Assembly (NCBI GenBank): GCA_951812315.1
Contig: CATOSA010000003.1
Span: forward strand, 1-49,633
Origin: an uncultured Burkholderiales bacterium
GTDB lineage: Bacteria; Pseudomonadota; Gammaproteobacteria; Burkholderiales; Eutrophovitaceae
DNA: 49,633 bases
Reading direction: 5' to 3'
Shown here: positions 8,840 to 18,158 of the stretch, piece after piece
Position numbering within the stretch: the stretch's first letter is position 1
Layout: each line of letters begins with the position of its first letter
Notes under the pieces: generated by a model
Databases searched by the model: none
Told to the model about the DNA's origin: nothing
Seen by the model: only the letters and a program-made list of their open reading frames with translations
Made by a program: the position numbers and the translations under genes

Positions 8840-9564
8840 ATCTCGACAAGCGAATCGCCGATGCATCGACGCGCTTGCGTGACGTTGTTACGGCACATAG
8901 CCCTGCAACGTTCGCTTCAAGCTTTGGGGCCGAGGATATGGTCATCCTCGATCTGATCGAAAGACTTGAACTTGATGTCGAGGTATTTACGCTCGACACC
9001 GGGCGACTGCACGAAGAAACGCACGCACTCATCGCGCTCGCGCGGCAGAAGTACCAGCGCCCGATCAGGGTTATGTCCCCGGATTCTGCTGAACTTGAAT
9101 CGTTTGTTGCGGACTATGGAATCAACGCGTTCTACGACAGTGTCGAGTTGCGCAAACGTTGTTGTTCGATTCGCAAGGTGGCGCCTTTGCGGCGCGCACT
9201 CGAGGGCAAGCGGTTGTGGATTACCGGTTTGCGTCGCGGCCAATCGGTTACGCGCAGCGACTTCGCGGTACTTGCACACGACAGCGATCACGGTTTGTTC
9301 AAACTGAACCCGATTGTCGATTGGTCGACGGAGGAAGTGTTCGAGTATCTGCAACGATTTGATGTCCCGAGCAACGCGTTACATGCCCGGGGCTTTCCCA
9401 GCATTGGCTGCGCGCCGTGCACGCGAGCGGTCAATCCCGGAGAAGACGAACGCTCCGGTCGTTGGTGGTGGGAGCAGGCTGAGTCACGCGAATGTGGATT
9501 GCACATGGATCCGCAGGGTCGCCTGGTACGCACTATTCCCTCAAAAGCGGATGTCAACGCGTAA
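8836..9564 (+). CDS. cysH: Adenylyl-sulfate (APS) reductase, thioredoxin dependent
   Basis: ATG 8836 overlaps the cysI stop (ATGA), indicating translational coupling. The 242-residue protein belongs to the PAPS/APS reductase family with an adenine-nucleotide alpha-hydrolase fold (SSFGAEDMVILDL as the phosphate loop region). C109-C110 and C192/C195 (KRCCSIRKV and GCAPCTRAV) are the four ligands of a 4Fe-4S cluster that distinguish APS-using enzymes from E. coli-type PAPS reductases. C220 in ECGLH is the catalytic cysteine that forms the sulfite adduct. It reduces APS to sulfite with thioredoxin in the cytosol. This agrees with the absence of an APS kinase (cysC) domain in this cluster. Confidence 0.93.
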   Translation: MNLDKRIADASTRLRDVVTAHSPATFASSFGAEDMVILDLIERLELDVEVFTLDTGRLHEETHALIALARQKYQRPIRVMSPDSAELESFVADYGINAFYDSVELRKRCCSIRKVAPLRRALEGKRLWITGLRRGQSVTRSDFAVLAHDSDHGLFKLNPIVDWSTEEVFEYLQRFDVPSNALHARGFPSIGCAPCTRAVNPGEDERSGRWWWEQAESRECGLHMDPQGRLVRTIPSKADVNA

Positions 9565-9580
9565 ACAAGGTCCATAGCCA

Positions 9581-10530
9581 ATGAATATGCTCAGTGAACC
9601 CGGACGTTTCAATGAAGGCGACGTCTCAGGTATCGACTGGAGTCATCTCGACGCGCTCGAAGCCGAAGCTATTTTCATTCTCAGGGAAGTTGCCGCGCAA
9701 TGTAGCAACGTTGCATTGCTGTTCTCCGGCGGCAAGGACTCGGCCGTCGTTTTGCGCCTCGCAAAGCGTGCGTTCTTTCCGGAGCGCATTCCGTTCACCC
9801 TAATGCATATCGACACCGGACACAACTTCCCGGAAGTGATCGCGTTTCGTGATCGTATTGTCAAGGAGCGCGGCCTGCGCCTGGTCGTACGATCAGTCGG
9901 TGATTCCATTCGCAACGGGCGAGTTCGCCTTCGCGATGAAAGCGAGCCGAGAAACCCGCATCAATCAGTGACCTTGCTGGACGCAATCAGCGAACTGGGC
10001 TTTGATGCCTGCATTGGTGGTGCGCGCCGCGATGAGGAAAAGGCACGTGCCAAGGAACGCATTTTCTCGTTTCGGGATGAGTTCGGGCAATGGGATCCGA
10101 AGAACCAGCGCCCGGAGATATGGTCGCTTTATAACGCTCGGGTAGCACCGGGTGAGAACATACGTGTGTTTCCGATCTCGAACTGGACGGAACTCGACGT
10201 CTGGCAGTACATCAGGCGTCAGCGCATCCCGTTGCCTGAACTTTACTTTTCTCATCGCAGGCAAGTCGTGCGGCGCAATGGATCGCTGGTACCGGTGACC
10301 GATCTTACCTCCCCCCGAAGGCTGGTGATGCCGTCGAAGAAGTACAAGTGCGTTTCCGTACCGTTGGCGATATCACCTGCACGGCCCCGGTCGAATCGAG
10401 TGCGGCCACGGTAGATGACGTCGTTCGTGAGACTGAAGAGACGCGCATTACCGAACGCGGCGCGACCCGGCTGGACGATCAGACCGCCGAAGCGGCCATG
10501 GAACTGCGCAAGAAGGAAGGATATTTCTAA
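9581..10530 (+). CDS. cysD: Sulfate adenylyltransferase small subunit, frameshifted near the C-terminus
   Basis: ATG 9581 starts 17 bp after cysH. The first ~245 residues are a typical CysD: PP-loop [17 protein letters not shown] near residue 50, [32 protein letters not shown] and [10 protein letters not shown]. The frame is lost at the C run 10311-10316; with seven C the protein continues [20 protein letters not shown] and ends KKEGYF at TAA 10528-10530, giving the usual ~316 residues. Together with CysN it makes APS from sulfate and ATP, using GTP hydrolysis to pull the reaction. The conserved C-terminus in another frame argues for a one-base deletion that is recent or a base-call error. 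Confidence 0.88.
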
Positions 10531-10546
10531 TGGCAGGATGGTTTCG

Positions 10547-11831
10547 ATGAGCAGATCTCCAAATTCGCATCATGCCGGATTGCTGCGCTTCATTACGGCG
10601 GGCAGTGTTGACGATGGCAAAAGCACGCTGATCGGCCGGTTGCTCTACGACAGCAAGGGGTTATTCACCGATCAGCTCACTGCGATTGAGGCAGCGCCGC
10701 GGCCTGGACTCGGTGGATCTGTCGCTTCTGACCGATGGCCTGTTAGCCGAACGTGAGCAAGGCATCACGATCGATGTCGCTTATCGCTATTTTGCGACGC
10801 CGGCGCGCAAGTTCATCATCGGAGATTCACCCGGGCATGCCCAGTACACCCGCAACATGGTGACTGCTGCAAGCACGGCGGACGTCGCAATTCTGCTCGT
10901 TGATGCACGACATGGCCTGCAGGTGCAGACGCGGCGTCACGCATACCTCGCCCGTTGGGTGGGAATTCCGCGCGTCATGCTTGCAGTGAACAAGATGGAT
11001 CTGGTCGATGATGGCCGCCAGGTGTTTGACGATATCAGCGAGCAATTCAATTCTTTCGCCAGTGAACTGGGGTTTGACGAAGTCAGTTCGATCCCGGTGT
11101 CCGCACTGCGCGGAGACAACGTCGTTGAACGCAGTCACGCGCTGGACTGGTATTCGGGCCCGACCTTGCTGCAGTATCTTGAGGCAGTACCCGCGCGCCA
11201 TGATGAGCAAGCAGGCCGATTCCGTTTTCCGGTGCAACGCGTCGTTCGCATCGCCGACGGTAACGTGCAACCCGGCTCAGGTTATGAAGACAAGCAGTTT
11301 CGCGGCTACCAGGGAACTATTGCATCGGGAAGCGTGTGTGTAGGCGAGGAAGTCGTGGTGTTGCCAAGTGGCGCGAAAGCGAAGGTCGCGGGTATTCTTA
11401 CCGCAGACGGCGAGATTGACGAAGCGATCACCGATGCAGCAGTGACGCTCCTGCTCGATGCCGACGTTGACATCTCGCGCGGAGATCTTGTTTCGGCTGC
11501 CGCGGCAGTGCCGTATCTGCGCAACGAGTTCGACGCCGAAGTGTGCTGGTTCGACCAGCAACCGCTTGACTCCTTGCGGCCTTACTTGATCAAGCATGGT
11601 GGTACGACCGTACGCGCCAGGTTCTCGCTTCTCAGGCATCGGGTTGACGTGGATACCCTGAAACTTGAGAAGAATCCGGCGTCACTGGTGATGAACGACA
11701 TCGCCGGTGTGCGCTTGCGCTCGCAACGCACGCTGGCGTTCGATGCGTACAGGGACAACCGGGTGACAGGTGCCTTCATCGTGATTGACGATACCAGCAA
11801 CCGGACTGTTGCCGCCGGTACGATCTCATAG
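10547..11831 (+). CDS. cysN: Sulfate adenylyltransferase GTPase subunit, frameshifted
   Basis: I take ATG 10547, which has AGGA (10535-10538) 8 nt upstream; ATG 10538 is in the same frame. The protein is an EF-Tu-like GTPase: P-loop [18 protein letters not shown] (G1), [12 protein letters not shown] (G3), NKMD (G4), then beta-barrel domains, ending at TAG 11829-11831. The frame shifts at about 10694-10700 in a GC-rich stretch: two missing bases (or one extra) move the reading from LTAIEAA into [20 protein letters not shown]. No CysC kinase domain is attached, in line with APS reductase use. CysN hydrolyses GTP to drive CysD. The next gene starts on the last base of the stop codon. Confidence 0.88.
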
Positions 11832-12610
11832 TGAAGAAACACACTGACATGGCCGGCAAGGGAACTGTCTATCTGGTTGGGGCAGGGCAGGGCGCGCCGG
11901 ATCTGTTGACGGTACGGGCCGTAAAAATACTTGAACGTGCAGACGTCGTGTTCCACGATGCGCTTGTGCATTCGGAAACGCTCGCGCTTGCGAGCGGCGC
12001 GCGCATCGTTGCAGTCGGTAAACGCTGCGGAAGATTGTCGACCGCACAGCATTTCATTAACAAGCAGCTCGCCGACGCCGCCCAGCGTTTTGAGGTCGTG
12101 GTTCGGTTCAAAGGTGGAGATCCGATGCTATTCGGCCGGGCACAGGAAGAGATCGATGCTTTGCGTCAGGCGGGCGTCAGGGTTGAAATTGTGCCCGGTG
12201 TGAGCGCGGCACTGTCTGCAAGCGCGGAAGTCGGGCAGTCGCTCACACAGCGCGGTGTCAGTCGTAGCGTAACCTTGCTTACGCCCTGGGTCGGAACTGG
12301 AGAAGCCGTACACGATTGGGCGCAGCCTGCTGCAAGTGCCGACACGATAGCGTTGTATATGGCAAGTCGCCAGGCGTCAGCCATTTCGGAAGGTTTGATT
12401 GCAGCCGGCGTTTGGCCTTCGCGACCGGCAGTCTTCGTTGAAAATGCGTCGCTGCCATCACGCCGCATCATCACTACAAGAGTTGGTGACCTTGCGGAAA
12501 GTGCGCAACAACTTGGCAATGGCCCCACATTGCTGTTGTTAGGAAGTGTCTACGAAAGTATCGTGTCGACAGCGCAGCGTAACGGTACAGACCAGCGTAT
12601 CACCGCCTGA
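11831..12610 (+). CDS. cobA: Uroporphyrinogen-III C-methyltransferase (SUMT)
   Basis: GTG 11831 overlaps the cysN stop by one base; ATG 11849 in the same frame is an alternative. The 259-residue protein is a tetrapyrrole methylase: VGAGQGAPDLLTVRA (motif 1), VVRFKGGDPMLFGRAQEE (motif 2 with the GGDP signature) and VPGVSAALSASA (motif 3). It puts two SAM-derived methyl groups on uroporphyrinogen III to give precorrin-2. It has the methylase domain only, without the dehydrogenase/chelatase half of CysG. Its place directly behind cysN and a nearby CbiX indicate that it supplies siroheme to the sulfite reductase of this cluster. Confidence 0.9.
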   Translation: MKKHTDMAGKGTVYLVGAGQGAPDLLTVRAVKILERADVVFHDALVHSETLALASGARIVAVGKRCGRLSTAQHFINKQLADAAQRFEVVVRFKGGDPMLFGRAQEEIDALRQAGVRVEIVPGVSAALSASAEVGQSLTQRGVSRSVTLLTPWVGTGEAVHDWAQPAASADTIALYMASRQASAISEGLIAAGVWPSRPAVFVENASLPSRRIITTRVGDLAESAQQLGNGPTLLLLGSVYESIVSTAQRNGTDQRITA

Positions 12611-12706
12611 TCTTTGGTGGGGCATCGCGATTGCTTGCTGCTATCGCAATGATCATGTCGCCCATTTCCGTTTTCAGCCCACTCGAATCGAAAACTTGTA
12701 ATTGAT

Positions 12707-13075
12707 ATGCACACCGGTCTCGTCCTGTTTTGTCACGGTGGACGCGATGCGCGTTGGCGTGAGCCTTTTGATCGATTGAAAGCGATCGTTGAAAAACGCC
12801 ATCCCGGTCCGGTTGAATTGGCGTTTCTTGAGTTCATGTCGCCGGACCTGAAAGCGGCATGTGCTGCGCTGGTTGAGCGTGACGCTGAACGTATTGTTGT
12901 CGTACCGCTATTCCTGGGTACCGGCGGGCATCTTCGCAAGGACTTTCCCCCGCTGGTTGAATCAGCTCGACGGGTTGCCGGGATCCCGGTGTCAGTCGTG
13001 GCCGCCGCTGGCGACGACAGCGCCGTCCTGGACGCAATTGCAAATTACTGCCTGCAATCAGTCGTCGAAGCCTGA
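12707..13075 (+). CDS. cbiX: Sirohydrochlorin chelatase, short CbiX type
   Basis: A 122-residue single-domain chelatase. It has the N-terminal metal-binding His in LVLFCHGGRDARW and the second in LFLGTGGHLRKDFPP; the small CbiX forms known from archaea and proteobacteria are of this length and work as dimers. It inserts Fe2+ (or Co2+) into sirohydrochlorin in the cytosol. It lies 96 bp after cobA on the same strand and probably completes siroheme for CysI. The precorrin-2 dehydrogenase step between them is not encoded in this window. The gap 12611-12706 contains nothing recognisable. Confidence 0.85.
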   Translation: MHTGLVLFCHGGRDARWREPFDRLKAIVEKRHPGPVELAFLEFMSPDLKAACAALVERDAERIVVVPLFLGTGGHLRKDFPPLVESARRVAGIPVSVVAAAGDDSAVLDAIANYCLQSVVEA

Positions 13076-13176
13076 TCGGTCCGCCTCCTGGCGGCGATCG
13101 GTTTCCGGAATTATGGCCGTAACCATCTGTAAATTAATATTTATTTGAATCTTCTTGATGCCTGACCGGTATGAGA

Positions 13177-13195
13177 GAGAATGTAATTCATTCTC
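13177..13195. promoter_or_regulatory. Fur-box-like operator upstream of the porin gene
   Basis: A 19-bp perfect palindrome with 7-bp arms GAGAATG and CATTCTC around TAATT. It matches the 19-bp E. coli Fur consensus at 14 of 19 positions. It lies in the 298-bp gap between cbiX and the porin, about 180 bp before the porin start, and is followed by a second related site. Iron-dependent repression of the porin is the inference. Confidence 0.6.
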
Positions 13196-13210
13196 ATTTA
13201 CATTCGTAAT

Positions 13211-13229
13211 ACGAATCGTTATCATTCTT
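13211..13229. promoter_or_regulatory. Second Fur-like site, weaker
   Basis: Read on the reverse strand this segment starts AAGAATGATAACGATTCG and agrees with the Fur consensus at about 12 of 19 positions. An overlapping short palindrome ATTCG-taata-CGAAT (13202-13216) links it to the first box, so the region 13177-13229 looks like an extended array of Fur hexamers. Confidence 0.4.
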
Positions 13230-13373
13230 ACTCGCTTAATCGATGTTGCGCATGGCAGGGTGCGACACGATCCAGTCAATGGTAGCGATAGATGGTGGAT
13301 GAATCAGACCGACGGGGGGCTTTTTGTCGACGATACGACACTTAGTTCGGTCAAAAGAGGGGGGAGAATAAAA

Positions 13374-14774
13374 ATGAGACGGGTGATTTTGACGGTCGCT
13401 CTGGCCCTGATGCTGGGAGTAGCCTACGCGGACGAGGACCTGGAACGGCGCATCGACGCGTTGCAAAGGGAGCTTGACGCGCTCAGAAACCAGGTTGAAC
13501 AGAGTAACGGTGGCGGCGGCGCACAGCCCGAACCTGTAGAGACGGCAAGTGACGAGCGGGATAGCAACGAGATAGATATCGAAGCGCTCGAAACTCTCGA
13601 GGCTGACAAGCCGCTGTCGAACAGAGAGATCATGGCGAGAGCCCGGTCGGCGAATGCGGACTATCTTGGCCCGGCGCAAAGGGCGAAAGACCAGGAGGGG
13701 TACAGAAACACAACGCTTGGTGGCTACGGCGAGATCAATTACAACAACTACAAGGATCCCTCGAGGCGAGACGAGTTTGATTTGCAGCGCTTTATCCTGT
13801 TTGTTGGCCACAAGTTCAATAACCGTACAAGGTTATTCTCGGAAATCGAGTTCGAGCACTCGTTTACCAAAGGCGGTGACTCAAAAAGTGGTGAAGTGGC
13901 GATGGAGCAGGCGTTTATCGAATATGACTTTGCCGAGTCAGGAGCTGCTTCACTGCGTTCTGGTTTGATGTTGCTGCCCATCGGCATCATCAATGAATAT
14001 CATGAACCGCCAACTTTCTATGGCGTCGAGCGAAACGAAGTCGAAACACGCATCATTCCTTCGACATGGCGCGAGATTGGCTTTGCGATGCGGGGAATCG
14101 TTGCCGAAGGTCTGGAATACAACGCCGGATTTACCACAACACCGGACGCCAGTTTGTTCACGAATGCATCCGCCGGATTCAGAAGCATGCGTGCGCAAGG
14201 AAACAGGGTAACCGCCAACGAATTCGGACTTTTTACGGGTCTGAACTATCGTGGCATTCCAGGTTTGCTGCTCGGAGGTTCTTTCTGGACGGGTAACACG
14301 GCGCAGAACGGGCAAGGCAAGGGAGCAAATGCGTCGGCGTTGCAAGGCGTAGACGCGCCCTTGCTGGTCTGGGATTTACACGCGCGATATTCGGCGGCTA
14401 ACTGGGACTTTCGTGCCCTCTACAGCGAAGGTGGCCTTGGCGATACCGCCGCAATCAACCAGGCTGCGGGCCTGACGCCAGGCTCCAATAAAGCGGCGCC
14501 GGAAGATTTCTGGGGCTGGTACGTCGAAGCTGCCTATCATTTGTATCGCCGCGGTGACATCGACATTGTTCCGTTTGTCCGCTACGAGGCGTACAACACC
14601 CAGGAAAGTGTCGCGCCCGGCTACACGATTGATCCGCTCAACGACGAACAAGTTGTCACAGCGGGTTTGAGTTTGTACGTTGATCCGCAGGTCGTATTCA
14701 AACTGGACGTTCAGGACTACCAAACGGACAACAAGAAGGACAGATGGAACGTCGGGATCGGCTGGATGTTTTGA
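13374..14774 (+). CDS. Outer-membrane porin with signal peptide and N-terminal coiled coil
   Basis: I choose ATG 13374, preceded by GAGGGGGGAGA (about 13357-13367); it gives a signal peptide MRRVILTVALALMLGVAYA with cleavage after AYA. Residues ~22-45 (DLERRIDALQRELDALRNQV) form a short coiled coil, as in trimeric porins. The rest is rich in alternating aromatic and polar strands (RFILFVGHKFNNRTRLFSEI) and ends in WNVGIGWMF with a C-terminal Phe, the usual signal for outer-membrane barrel assembly. At 466 residues it fits the phosphate-selective porin (OprP/OprO-like) superfamily; the solute is unknown. Fur-like sites upstream suggest regulation by iron. A strong intrinsic terminator follows 39 bp after the stop. 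Confidence 0.8.
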   Translation: MRRVILTVALALMLGVAYADEDLERRIDALQRELDALRNQVEQSNGGGGAQPEPVETASDERDSNEIDIEALETLEADKPLSNREIMARARSANADYLGPAQRAKDQEGYRNTTLGGYGEINYNNYKDPSRRDEFDLQRFILFVGHKFNNRTRLFSEIEFEHSFTKGGDSKSGEVAMEQAFIEYDFAESGAASLRSGLMLLPIGIINEYHEPPTFYGVERNEVETRIIPSTWREIGFAMRGIVAEGLEYNAGFTTTPDASLFTNASAGFRSMRAQGNRVTANEFGLFTGLNYRGIPGLLLGGSFWTGNTAQNGQGKGANASALQGVDAPLLVWDLHARYSAANWDFRALYSEGGLGDTAAINQAAGLTPGSNKAAPEDFWGWYVEAAYHLYRRGDIDIVPFVRYEAYNTQESVAPGYTIDPLNDEQVVTAGLSLYVDPQVVFKLDVQDYQTDNKKDRWNVGIGWMF

Positions 14775-14812
14775 GTTACCCCCTTTCCGGACTGTATGTC
14801 TCCGGGAATTCT

Positions 14813-14840
14813 AACGGCGCTGCAGGGCGCCGTTTTTTTT
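14813..14840 (+). terminator. Rho-independent terminator of the porin gene
   Basis: Perfect 8-bp stem AACGGCGC (14813-14820) and GCGCCGTT (14827-14834) with a 6-nt loop, followed by a run of T to 14840. Confidence 0.9.
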
Positions 14841-14894
14841 GTCTGCCAGTGCGTTTAAACGGTCGCTCAAGCACTTTGGACCAGGCAGAATTTA

Positions 14895-15017
14895 ATGCCA
14901 ACACTCGAAGGTTTTCAAATCACTTGGTATTTGCTGATCCCGGCTTTTGCGGCCGGCGCAGTCGTCAGTATTCGATGTGGCGTTGCCGGAAATTTAGTTA
15001 GTCCGCGATTGAAATAA
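14895..15017 (+). other. Short hydrophobic ORF, possible membrane-protein remnant
   Basis: A 40-codon frame beginning MPTLEGFQITWYLLIPAFAA, hydrophobic in the middle, ending at TAA and overlapping the end of the opposite lactonase-like gene. It has no good ribosome binding site. It could be the broken start of a membrane protein, or chance. Nothing else is visible in 14841-14997. Confidence 0.2.
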
Positions 15018-16965
15018 TCGCGACGGCATACGGTTTCAGATCCAAATTGCCACTCATCGCTTTCCACCTGTTCTGAAACTCGATGGGTTGCGTGGTGGCC
15101 AGTTTGAAGCTTGATTCATCCAGTACAGTTCCAAACGTCGCGCCTTTGCCGCCACTGATCTGCACTTTCTGGTTCTGTGCGGTCAGATTTGCTATCCACA
15201 GTGTCGTGCCAGTCTTATTGCGATGCGCGAAGCACCGTACCTTTTGATCATCGCTCGAGACCGAGTCAACAAGTTGCTGCCCGGCGCTGTTCATCAGCCC
15301 CGCGACGACATGATATGCAGGGAAAACTGCCGGACCCGCAAGTGAATCAAAATACGGTTGTTTGTTCGCTGTTTTTCGATAAATGACGCCACGCGGCCCG
15401 GTCGGCGCGCCGACCGTCAATGATTCGATGCCGGTGCGCGCAAATGTGGCGATGTATCCCAGTAGCCAGGCGGCACCAAACAGTGCGCGGCAGCGCGGGT
15501 CGGCTTTCACCAGGCAGATTCGTTCGTTATCCGGATTCGGCGTAAACGTCGCGCCGTGCGGATTGTCGCGGCAGCCGATTGCACTGGGTCCGACTCTGTG
15601 CGGGGTCTTGCCCAGGAAAGTCCGGGCGGTCTTGATCTGGAACGGGAGGGCTTCCAGTGTTTCCATCACGGACCGGTCGTCCGCAGCGTGAACTATCGGA
15701 CAGGTGCTGTTCATCGCGAAATCGAGCATTTCCGCCGGTGGCCGTTTGCGGTTCAATTCGGTGAAGAAAGAGAACATACCGCCTCCCAGTTTGCTACCGG
15801 GAAACGTCTTGCGCGCCGCTTTGTACAGACTATCCAGTGGCGGGGCGGGTGGGCGTTCACCATCGGGCAGTACGGATTTGAGATCGCCAACCGGACAAAC
15901 CGCTACACCACTGAGTTTCAGGCCGGATTCTGTGACCATTGCGGCGACATCATTCAATTCCTCCTGGAACTGGTCGATGCTGGCGACGATGATTTCCAGT
16001 ACCGCGTCGGCGCCGGTTTGTTCGGCAAGTACGCGATAACCATAAAACTCCTTGAGGCCGTGGTGTTCGCGCGGATCGTAGTGGCATTGCAGAGTACGCG
16101 GTCGCGCGCGCTTGATCAGATCAAGATTACGGACGGCATGATCGACTTCCTCCGCCGGGACGCCGAATCCAATTGGTAGCAACTTTTCGCGCAGACGCTT
16201 GCCGAGTTTCACGTTGATGACGCTCGTTGCCTTTGCAGAAGTGCCGGTTCTTGCATTTCCGGACAAATTGACTTTGACCGACTGTTTGACCAACTCGCCT
16301 TCCTTGAGCGTGTATGGCCATAGCCGTGCCAGCGGGCGAACATAGGTCTTGAACGACGCATCGGTCCAGTTACGGTGATCCTCGGTCTCGTAGGTATCGC
16401 CTTCCATACGTACTGTTGCTTTCAGACCTGGAAGGACTTCGTGTGTAAGCGAACGCAGGTCCAGAAACGGCTGAACCGGATTGACCAGTGGAGGAAACTC
16501 CGAATCGATGATCTTGCCGTCAACGTGTTCAGCCGTTGCAGGTTGACCGACGACACCCTTGAGCGGATGGAGTACGACGAAGCCGGTGCGTGCTGTCAAA
16601 AAATCTGTTTTCGGTATTGCCAATGCCGAATATTCGAGGCTGCCGTCGGATCTCCCCTCGATTACGGCGTTATACGCGATTTCCTGGCCACGCCGACCGC
16701 ACACCGCATGAAAGGAAATCGAGAAGCCGTTCTCGCTCTCGTCGATCTTGAGCGCGCTGATTTTCGGTACATAGGTGCCCCAGTTCTCGTCGCGTACGAG
16801 AAAGCCGATAGCCCGCAATACCTCGGTGCCGTGAACTTTCAGGTAGCGCAACTGCCCGTTGTCGAACTCGACTTGCGCTGGCCCTGCCTTGAGAACTCGC
16901 CCGACGACGTCCGGCTGTTCAGTACCGCACAGGACAATACTTCTGGAAATCGCAGGAGAATTCAT
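14998..16965 (-). CDS. D-apionate-lactonase-like protein (ApnL family)
   Basis: A 655-residue cytosolic protein with no signal peptide. Segments such as SIVLCGTEQPDVVGRVLKAG, DNGQLRYLKVHGTEVLRAI, VRDENWGTYVPKISAL and MEGDTYETEDHRNWTDASFK resemble, from memory, the D-apionate lactonase family (EC 3.1.1.115), which opens D-apionolactone in D-apiose breakdown. It is the last gene of a reverse-strand run behind a sugar ABC importer, a natural place for an enzyme acting on the imported compound. Other D-apiose genes (apiose dehydrogenase, apionate oxidoisomerase) are not in the window, so the true substrate may be a related branched or uncommon aldonolactone. The family assignment is moderately sure; the substrate is not. 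Confidence 0.55.
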   Translation of the reverse strand: MNSPAISRSIVLCGTEQPDVVGRVLKAGPAQVEFDNGQLRYLKVHGTEVLRAIGFLVRDENWGTYVPKISALKIDESENGFSISFHAVCGRRGQEIAYNAVIEGRSDGSLEYSALAIPKTDFLTARTGFVVLHPLKGVVGQPATAEHVDGKIIDSEFPPLVNPVQPFLDLRSLTHEVLPGLKATVRMEGDTYETEDHRNWTDASFKTYVRPLARLWPYTLKEGELVKQSVKVNLSGNARTGTSAKATSVINVKLGKRLREKLLPIGFGVPAEEVDHAVRNLDLIKRARPRTLQCHYDPREHHGLKEFYGYRVLAEQTGADAVLEIIVASIDQFQEELNDVAAMVTESGLKLSGVAVCPVGDLKSVLPDGERPPAPPLDSLYKAARKTFPGSKLGGGMFSFFTELNRKRPPAEMLDFAMNSTCPIVHAADDRSVMETLEALPFQIKTARTFLGKTPHRVGPSAIGCRDNPHGATFTPNPDNERICLVKADPRCRALFGAAWLLGYIATFARTGIESLTVGAPTGPRGVIYRKTANKQPYFDSLAGPAVFPAYHVVAGLMNSAGQQLVDSVSSDDQKVRCFAHRNKTGTTLWIANLTAQNQKVQISGGKGATFGTVLDESSFKLATTQPIEFQNRWKAMSGNLDLKPYAVAIISIAD

Positions 16966-17050
16966 TATTCAGTCCTCTTGGAGCTAAGTCGCAAAATGGT
17001 TGCAAGGTGATTCGGTCATGGGCCGGTGCGCAACAGAAGTTCTAATTGAT

Positions 17051-18151
17051 TCACAATACTTTCTCGGACTGCGGGTCAATCAACACGACGCGATTCATGT
17101 CAATCGACAGCCCGATTTGCTCATTTACCCTGGATACATCGTGCGCCTGCAACTCGGCGATGCACTCGACGCCACCGAGAACGAAGGTTGCATAAGTGCG
17201 CGATCCGGTCGGTTGAAACAGCTCGATAGTTGCGTCGTGCCGGACGACGCCCGGGCGCAATTCGTCGTTCACGATTCGGTGAATGTGTTCCGGCCTGATG
17301 CCCAGCGTAAGGTTCTTGTCGCGGTGCACGGCATAGTGCGCTTGCCGGTTGGCAGGCAGCGCCAGAAGCGTACCGTCTGACATGCGAAGCGCGAGCCCGC
17401 TTCCTTCGTCAACAAGCGTCGCCGAAATAAAATTCATTGCTGGTGATCCCAGGAAACCGGCAACGTATTTGGTCGCCGGCCGTTCGTACAAGTCTAGCGG
17501 GGCGCCTGCTTGTTCGATGATTCCGTCGCGCAGCAGGACGATTCGATCGGCCATTGTCATCGCTTCGATCTGGTCGTGTGTGACATAGATCATCGTTTTG
17601 CCCAGTTCCAGATGAAGGCGTTTTATCTCGCCGCGCATTTCATCGCGCAATTGTGCATCGAGATTGGACAATGGTTCGTCAAACAGATACAGGCGCGCAT
17701 TGCGCACGACGGCACGCCCGATTGCGACTCGCTGCAACTGTCCGCCGGAGAGTTGGCGCGGGTGGCGTTCCAGCAGGTGATCGATGGCAAGCATTTTGGC
17801 CGCGCTCTGGACTTTCGACTCGATTTGATCCTTGGGCGTCTTGCGTGCTCTCAGTCCGAACGCGATATTCTCGTAAACCGTCATGTACGGATACAACGCG
17901 TAATTCTGAAACACCATTGCGATATCGCGGTCGCGAGGCGGCAAATCATTTACGACATCGTCGGCAATTTCGATTGAACCACTGCTGATGTCTTCGAGCC
18001 CGGCGATTGTTCGCAACAACGTGCTTTTGCCGCAACCGGACTGACCGACCAGCACGGTGAACTCTCCGGCAGGAATTTCAAGGTCAATTCCGCGCACTGC
18101 GTGTACCTGGCCGTAGTACTTGTTCAGGCCGGCAATCTTCAGGTCTGCCAT
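17051..18151 (-). CDS. ABC sugar importer ATPase (MalK/UgpC type)
   Basis: A 366-residue ATPase: Walker [17 protein letters not shown] near residue 38, Q-loop [13 protein letters not shown], signature [16 protein letters not shown], Walker [13 protein letters not shown], switch His in [10 protein letters not shown], then a C-terminal TOBE-type domain (from ~235; LGIRPEHI). This is the MalK/UgpC layout of CUT1 carbohydrate importers. It drives import through the two permeases encoded just upstream; the gap to the permease gene is only 7 bp, so translation is probably coupled. Confidence 0.92.
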   Translation of the reverse strand: MADLKIAGLNKYYGQVHAVRGIDLEIPAGEFTVLVGQSGCGKSTLLRTIAGLEDISSGSIEIADDVVNDLPPRDRDIAMVFQNYALYPYMTVYENIAFGLRARKTPKDQIESKVQSAAKMLAIDHLLERHPRQLSGGQLQRVAIGRAVVRNARLYLFDEPLSNLDAQLRDEMRGEIKRLHLELGKTMIYVTHDQIEAMTMADRIVLLRDGIIEQAGAPLDLYERPATKYVAGFLGSPAMNFISATLVDEGSGLALRMSDGTLLALPANRQAHYAVHRDKNLTLGIRPEHIHRIVNDELRPGVVRHDATIELFQPTGSRTYATFVLGGVECIAELQAHDVSRVNEQIGLSIDMNRVVLIDPQSEKVL

Positions 18152-18158
18152 TACCTCA

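Noticed and set aside
12611..12706. Intrinsic terminator between cobA and cbiX
   Set aside because: Short ATTGC/GCAAT pairing is present but no T tract follows.
1130..13075. Sulfo-Entner-Doudoroff (sulfoquinovose) cluster
   Set aside because: SDRs, an HpcH/HpaI aldolase and a TSUP transporter occur together, but the dehydratase, glycosidase and sulfolactaldehyde dehydrogenase are absent, and the TSUP gene is tied to cysI-cysH-cysD-cysN assimilation.
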